From JAFGSI01 sp041287425 (GTDB taxonomy: Bacteria > Chloroflexota > Anaerolineae > Anaerolineales > Villigracilaceae), in the NCBI GenBank assembly GCA_041287425.1, contig JBEULG010000016.1:62001-126000 (forward strand): a stretch of DNA of 64,000 nucleotides, in the 5' to 3' direction. Below, in pieces: positions 59,976-64,000 of this stretch. Within the stretch, counting starts at the first letter, position 1. Each line of letters opens with the position of its first letter. The notes under the pieces were generated by a model, which worked only from the letters and a program-made list of their open reading frames with translations, searched no databases and had not been told where the DNA came from. A program made the translations under genes and the position numbers.

Positions 59976-61274
59976 TCAATGCCACCCCTCCAGCACTTCT
60001 TTGACCTTCCCCAAAAACGCATCTGCCCCGGCTCCATCCAGGATGCGGTGGTCGAAGACGAAGGAGAGATAAACCATCGGGCGGATGGCGAGGGCGTCGT
60101 TGCCCTCGGCGTCGGTGACCACCACCGGGCGCTTCTGTATCGTTCCCGTGCCGAGGATGCCGCACTGCGGCTGGCTGATGATGGGCATGGCAAACAGCGA
60201 GCCGGCCGTGCCGTGATTGGTCAGCGTGAAGGTGGCGCCCCGCACCTCGTCCGGCTGCAGGCGCTTCGTCCGCGCCCGCTCGGCCAGGTCGTTGACGGCG
60301 CGCCCAACCCCCAAGAGCGAGAGATGGTCGGCCTGCTTGATGACCGGCACAATCAGTCCCTCCTCGCCCAGGGCGACTGCCATGCCGATGTTGACCTCCC
60401 GATGCAAAATCAGGCCCTCGTCCGTCCAGGTGGAGTTGACCAGCGGGTTGGCCTTGAGCGCCTCGGCAATCGCGGCGATGAAATAGGCCGTGAAGGTCAG
60501 GTTGACGCCCTGGCGGGCGAACTCTGCCTTGTGGGCGGCGCGGTGGGCGAGGACGCGGCTCATGTCCGCTTCCATCACGGTCAGCACATGCGGCGAAATG
60601 CGCTTGCTGGCCACCATCCGTTCGGCGATTTGGCGGCGGATGGTGGTGTGGGGGATGAGCGTTCCGGCTTCGGGAGCAGGGGGAGCAATGGGTTTCGGCC
60701 GCTCGGCCTGCGACTTCCGGCTTTTGAGATAATCGAGGACATCCTGCTTGGTAATCCGTCCGCCCAGGCCTGTGCCGCGCACCTGGCTGAGGTCTATGCC
60801 ATGCTCGGCGGCGATTTTCCGCACCACCGGCGAGAGAAAGCCGACCTGAGCGCTGACGGCGGACACATCCGTTTGCGTCCGTGAGTCCGTGACGGCATCC
60901 GCTTCTTGACCTTCGACCTTCGACGCGGCTTCTTCGAGCGCGCTGCTCTTCTCATCACCGACCACTGGCGACTGACCACTGAACACTGACAACTGACCAC
61001 TGAACACTGACGACTGCCCACCGGCCACTGCCTCCCCCGCCTGACCAATCCACGCCATCACCTGACCGACGCGGGCGGGCGTGTTCTCGGCAATCTCGAT
61101 TTTCAGCAGCACGCCGCTCGCCGGGCTGGGGACTTCGGTCACCACCTTATCGGTCTCCACCTCCACCAGCGGCTCCAGTTCCTGGACCGGCTCGCCCTCG
61201 CGTTTGAGCCACTTGACAATTGTCACTTCATCAACGCCTTCCCCCAGCCGGGGGACGAGGAATTTGGTCGCCAT
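59976..61274 (-). CDS. Dihydrolipoamide acyltransferase (E2)
   Basis: The acyltransferase core of a 2-oxoacid dehydrogenase complex, 432 residues. One lipoyl domain with Lys43 in ETDKVVTEV, a peripheral-subunit-binding domain (SPVVRKIAAEHGIDLSQVRG, about 148-167) and the catalytic domain ending FDHRILDGAGADAF with His409 and Asp413. The family could be pyruvate or branched-chain type. The linker between lipoyl and binding domains (about 85-145) is partly encoded by simple repeats (SSVFSGQLSVFSGQ), a non-family sequence. It follows the fused E1 gene by 128 bases. Confidence 0.93.
   Translation of the reverse strand: MATKFLVPRLGEGVDEVTIVKWLKREGEPVQELEPLVEVETDKVVTEVPSPASGVLLKIEIAENTPARVGQVMAWIGQAGEAVAGGQSSVFSGQLSVFSGQSPVVGDEKSSALEEAASKVEGQEADAVTDSRTQTDVSAVSAQVGFLSPVVRKIAAEHGIDLSQVRGTGLGGRITKQDVLDYLKSRKSQAERPKPIAPPAPEAGTLIPHTTIRRQIAERMVASKRISPHVLTVMEADMSRVLAHRAAHKAEFARQGVNLTFTAYFIAAIAEALKANPLVNSTWTDEGLILHREVNIGMAVALGEEGLIVPVIKQADHLSLLGVGRAVNDLAERARTKRLQPDEVRGATFTLTNHGTAGSLFAMPIISQPQCGILGTGTIQKRPVVVTDAEGNDALAIRPMVYLSFVFDHRILDGAGADAFLGKVKEVLEGWH
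60964..61020. repeat. CACTGA-type simple repeat within the E2 linker
   Basis: Degenerate units of GACCACTGAACACTGACAAC on the plus strand, read in frame on the minus strand as Ser/Gly/Val/Gln-rich linker. Its composition is unlike the flanking GC-rich coding sequence. Confidence 0.75.
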
Positions 61275-61288
61275 AGTCTCTCCTTAAT

Positions 61289-61404
61289 TTCAACACAAAG
61301 GACACCACGGAGACACAAAGGATTCACAAAGTTTCTTTTTCTTCCGTGTTCAAACCTTTTCCTTCTTCGTGCGCTTCGTGTTACCTTTTGTGCCCTTTGT
61401 GTTT
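61289..61404. repeat. Inverted-repeat gap between E1 and E2
   Basis: The 128-base gap has ACACAAAGGACAC at the left and GTGCCCTTTGTGT at the right, nearly complementary, with further CACAAAG and CTTCGTG units between. No gene. CCTTCGTGTCCTTTGTG before the redoxin gene (about 5760-5777) is of the same kind. Confidence 0.6.
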
Positions 61405-63823
61405 ACAAAACCTCCGCGAACCTTGCAGGGAACGCCTCGCGCATCATCTCATAAGCCGCGTCGAAAATCGCCTCGGCGTTGGGCTTCGACCAGTAATCGC
61501 CGTCGTTGGCGGCTGCGGGTCGGTGCGCCGCGCCCGGCAGCGTGCGCGGAGCGGAATCCAGCCATTGATAGCCGCCCTGCACCTCCAGCACCTCGCGCAG
61601 CATATACGCCGTCGTCCCGCCCGGCACATCCTCGTCCACGAACAGGATGCGGCCGGTTTTCTTGAGCGACTCGAGGATGCGCCCGTGAATGTCGAACGGC
61701 AGCAGCGACTGCACATCCATCACTTCGGCCTCGATACCCACCTGCGCCAGTTTCTCCGCCGCCGCCAGCGCAATCCGCACGCACGCCCCGTAGGTGACCA
61801 CCGTCACGTCCTGGCCCTCGCGCACCACCTCCGGCACGCCCAGCGGGACGGTCATCTCGCCGATGTTGGCGGGCAGGCGCTCCTTGACGCGGTAGCCGTT
61901 CAACACCTCGACCACGATGGCCGGCTCCTCGGCCTTGAGCAGCGTGTTGTAGAAACCCGCCGCCCGCGTCATATCGCGCGGCACGAGAACGTGCATGCCG
62001 CGCACCAGATGGATAATCCCCGCCATCGGCGAGCCGGAGTGCCAGATGCCCTCCAGCCGGTGACCGCGCGTTCGCACGATGACCGGCGCCTTCTGCCCGC
62101 CCTTCGTCCGCCACAGGAGCGTCGCCAGGTCGTCGGACATCAGTTGCAAGGCGTAGAGCAGGTAATCCAGATACTGGATTTCGGCAATCGGGCGCAGGCC
62201 GCGCATCGCCAGCCCAATCGCCTGCCCCAGGATGGTTGCCTCGCGGATGCCGGTGTCGGTCACCCGCAGCGCGCCGTACTTCTCCTGCAGGCCGCGAAAG
62301 CCCTGGTTCACGTCGCCCAGTTTGCCCACGTCCTCGCCGAAGGCCACCAGCCGCGGCTCACGCGCCAGGGCGGCGTCGAAGGCGGCGTTGACCACCTCGA
62401 AACCCATCACCAGCGGCGCGTCCGGCGCGTAGACCGGCTTCACCTCCGCCACGTTCAGGGCCGAATCCGAAAGCGGCGAGTAGAGGAAACTGTGATAACG
62501 CTCCTCCTGCTGACGTTCCAGGTCGGCGCGCCAGGCGACCAGTTGCTGACGGGCGGGGGACGACTCGCCGCGCGTCAGGACCAGGGCCTCGTGGACGACC
62601 ATTGCCAGGTCCCGCCGCGTCGGCGCGGCTTCCGCTTCGAGCCGGACCCGCGCCTGCTCCAGGCCATCAGCCTGATTCGAGGCCCGAGCCAGTTCCGTTA
62701 AAAGTCCCGCCACCTGACGGCGTTCCGCCTCGAGGGGGGCGCGGTAGGCCTCCCAGGCGCGTTTGCGGGCCTCCTCCACGTACTGCTTTTCTTCCTCTTC
62801 CAGTTTCGTCAGCGCCGCCTCGTCTGCCACGCCGTTCTCGATAATCCATTCTCTAAATTTCTTGATGCAGTCCCATTCGGCCTCCCAGGCCAGGCGTTCG
62901 GGCGATTTGTAGCGTTCGTGCGAGCCGGAGGTCGAGTGGCCGAGCGGCTGGGTGACGTCGGTGACGTGGACGAGGGCCGGGATGTGGTACTGGCGGGCGA
63001 TTTCGGCCGCGGCCTGGTAGGTGACCAGCAGGGCGCGGTAATCCCAGGCCGGGACGGTGTACAGGTCGTAGCCGTGGTCGCACTGTTCGGCCGGGCAGGG
63101 CGTCCGCTCGAAGCCTTTCAGAATCGCCCCGATGTTTTCCTTGACCATCTGGAACTGGTTGGGGACCGAGATGCCGTAGCCGTCGTCGAAGACCGAGATG
63201 ACCGCCGGGGCCTTCAGCACGCCGATGGCGTTGACCGCTTCCCAGAACATGCCCTCGGCGGTGGAGGCGTTGCCGATGGTCGCCCAGGCCACCTCGTCGC
63301 CGTTGCGCGAGAAGCGGGCGGCATGGGGCTTGAGTTCGTCCAGGTGGCGGTACAGCACCGAGGCGTAGGCCAGGCCGACCAGGCGCGGCATCTGGGCCGC
63401 GGTCGGGGAGACATCCGCGGCGATGTTGTACAGTTCGGTCTGGTCTTTCCACGAGCCGTCGGGGTTGATGTAGCGGGAGACAAAATGGCCGACCATCGAG
63501 CGTCCGGCGGTGGCCGGGTCGGCTTCCAGGTCAGTGTGGGCGTAGAGTTGGGCGAAGTAGGCCTGTACGTCCAGCACACCGAGCGCCATCACCCAGGTCT
63601 GATCGCGGTAGTAACCGGAGCGCCAGTCGCCTTTGCGGAAGGCGCGGGCGAGGGCCACCTGCGGCACCTCCTTGCCGTCGCCGAAGATGCCGAACTTGGC
63701 CTTGCCGGAGAGCACCTCCCGCCGCCCGACCAGCGACACCTGCCGCGAACGGTAGGCGATGCGGTAATCGTGGAGGATGTCTGCGGGAGGCAGGGGAAGA
63801 GAGGGTTTGACCGTCTTTGCCAT
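61403..63823 (-). CDS. 2-oxoacid dehydrogenase E1, fused alpha and beta chains
   Basis: A thiamine-diphosphate decarboxylase of 806 residues joining the alpha chain (about 1-370) and the beta chain (about 470-806). The alpha part has YYRDQTWVMALG, GNASTAEGMFWEAVNAIGVL in place of the usual GDG TPP loop, and HSTSGSHERYKSPERL. The beta part has FGEDVGKLGDVNQGF and GLRPIAEIQYLDYLLYALQ. Fused E1 chains of this kind are known in some Bacteroidota and Chloroflexota, usually branched-chain or pyruvate type. TATAAT is seen at 63859-63854 (minus). It forms a unit with E2 downstream. Confidence 0.92.
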   Translation of the reverse strand: MAKTVKPSLPLPPADILHDYRIAYRSRQVSLVGRREVLSGKAKFGIFGDGKEVPQVALARAFRKGDWRSGYYRDQTWVMALGVLDVQAYFAQLYAHTDLEADPATAGRSMVGHFVSRYINPDGSWKDQTELYNIAADVSPTAAQMPRLVGLAYASVLYRHLDELKPHAARFSRNGDEVAWATIGNASTAEGMFWEAVNAIGVLKAPAVISVFDDGYGISVPNQFQMVKENIGAILKGFERTPCPAEQCDHGYDLYTVPAWDYRALLVTYQAAAEIARQYHIPALVHVTDVTQPLGHSTSGSHERYKSPERLAWEAEWDCIKKFREWIIENGVADEAALTKLEEEEKQYVEEARKRAWEAYRAPLEAERRQVAGLLTELARASNQADGLEQARVRLEAEAAPTRRDLAMVVHEALVLTRGESSPARQQLVAWRADLERQQEERYHSFLYSPLSDSALNVAEVKPVYAPDAPLVMGFEVVNAAFDAALAREPRLVAFGEDVGKLGDVNQGFRGLQEKYGALRVTDTGIREATILGQAIGLAMRGLRPIAEIQYLDYLLYALQLMSDDLATLLWRTKGGQKAPVIVRTRGHRLEGIWHSGSPMAGIIHLVRGMHVLVPRDMTRAAGFYNTLLKAEEPAIVVEVLNGYRVKERLPANIGEMTVPLGVPEVVREGQDVTVVTYGACVRIALAAAEKLAQVGIEAEVMDVQSLLPFDIHGRILESLKKTGRILFVDEDVPGGTTAYMLREVLEVQGGYQWLDSAPRTLPGAAHRPAAANDGDYWSKPNAEAIFDAAYEMMREAFPARFAEVL

Positions 63824-63853
63824 TGCGCCGCCAATTTAGAGAGGATGGGTCTA

Positions 63854-63859
63854 ATTATA
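63854..63859 (-). promoter_or_regulatory. E1-E2 promoter -10 box
   Basis: TATAAT on the minus strand 31 bases before the E1 start codon. No convincing -35. The gap 63860-63960 shows no gene. Confidence 0.5.
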
Positions 63860-63961
63860 ATCGGTGTTGGGAGGGAAATGGATATGGTGAGTAATTTGTT
63901 TGCGCGGAGGCTTGGAACGCACAAGAAGCAGTGGGACGATTCATCTTCCATGATGTCCGCC

Positions 63962-63996
63962 AAAAAAATCAGGGCAGGAGAACCGTCCTGCCCTGA
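63962..63996 (-). terminator. Terminator of a gene beyond the right edge
   Basis: An 11-base-pair stem (63969-63979 with 63986-63996), loop GAACCG; read on the minus strand it is followed by seven T. It should end a minus-strand gene that lies outside the window. Confidence 0.85.
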
Positions 63997-64000
63997 CCAC

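Overview
The window looks like a chromosomal segment of a GC-rich Chloroflexota bacterium, probably class Anaerolineae. This is inference from gene content, not from a marker-gene phylogeny: a complete-looking mraZ-to-ftsZ division and wall cluster, F420/FMN-type PPOX proteins, a heliorhodopsin, a beta-helix protein fused to a sortase, a single-chain alpha-beta E1 dehydrogenase, several lipoproteins, no outer-membrane genes, and many short palindromic and tandem repeats in gaps and even inside genes.

Layout. 0-6.3 kb (+): a light and oxidative-stress block with a DICT-domain sensor, a CPD photolyase, two paralogous PPOX-fold proteins, a small membrane protein, a 75-bp tandem hairpin array, a membrane-anchored alpha/beta hydrolase, a heliorhodopsin, and a redoxin whose first active-site cysteine codon is TGA followed by a SECIS-like hairpin (probable selenoprotein). 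6.4-7.2 kb: a B3/B4-domain protein and a strong terminator. 24.6-7.2 kb (-): the dcw cluster mraZ-rsmH-ftsL-ftsI-murF-mraY-murD-ftsW-murG-cvpA-like-murC-orf64-murB-ddl-ftsQ-ftsA-ftsZ, tightly overlapped, led by a promoter with three TGGGA MraZ boxes. murE is missing. Divergent from it (24.8-26.7 kb) is a lipoprotein with three thioredoxin folds plus a VKOR domain, followed by a deoC-like remnant.

27.0-31.5 kb (+): a four-gene carbohydrate operon (GH5-like hydrolase, cellobiose 2-epimerase-like enzyme, GH140/DUF4038-like hydrolase, nucleoside hydrolase), all without signal peptides, facing an MFS transporter. 32.9-36.6 kb: CDF metal exporter, RNase HII, a dolichyl-phosphate-glucose-synthase-like glycosyltransferase, a NERD-like protein and a small protein. 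36.7-40.6 kb: tRNA-Pro(UGG), an esterase lipoprotein, gatC-gatA (apparently leaderless promoter) and galE. 40.6-45.6 kb: two paralogous LppM-like lipoproteins, then a GT39-like/GT2/methyltransferase cassette. 45.6-48.4 kb is a gene graveyard: a HAD-IB pseudogene, one intact membrane protein, a frameshifted gene, a DUF418 tail with an internal stop, and a truncated Rossmann-fold start.

48.4-51.0 kb (-): clpB. 51.3-53.9 kb (+): a secreted beta-helix protein carrying LPATGF directly before its own sortase domain. 54.1-56.4 kb: two small membrane proteins and a fatty-acid desaturase. 56.4-63.8 kb: lpdA (E3), a beta-helix lipoprotein on the other strand, then E2 and fused E1 of a 2-oxoacid dehydrogenase complex. 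The right edge holds a terminator for a gene outside the window.

The most notable points are the heliorhodopsin/selenoredoxin/photolyase neighbourhood, the adhesin-LPATGF-sortase fusion, and short repeat families that have invaded reading frames (photolyase, E2 linker, desaturase and epimerase C-termini, perhaps ClpB).
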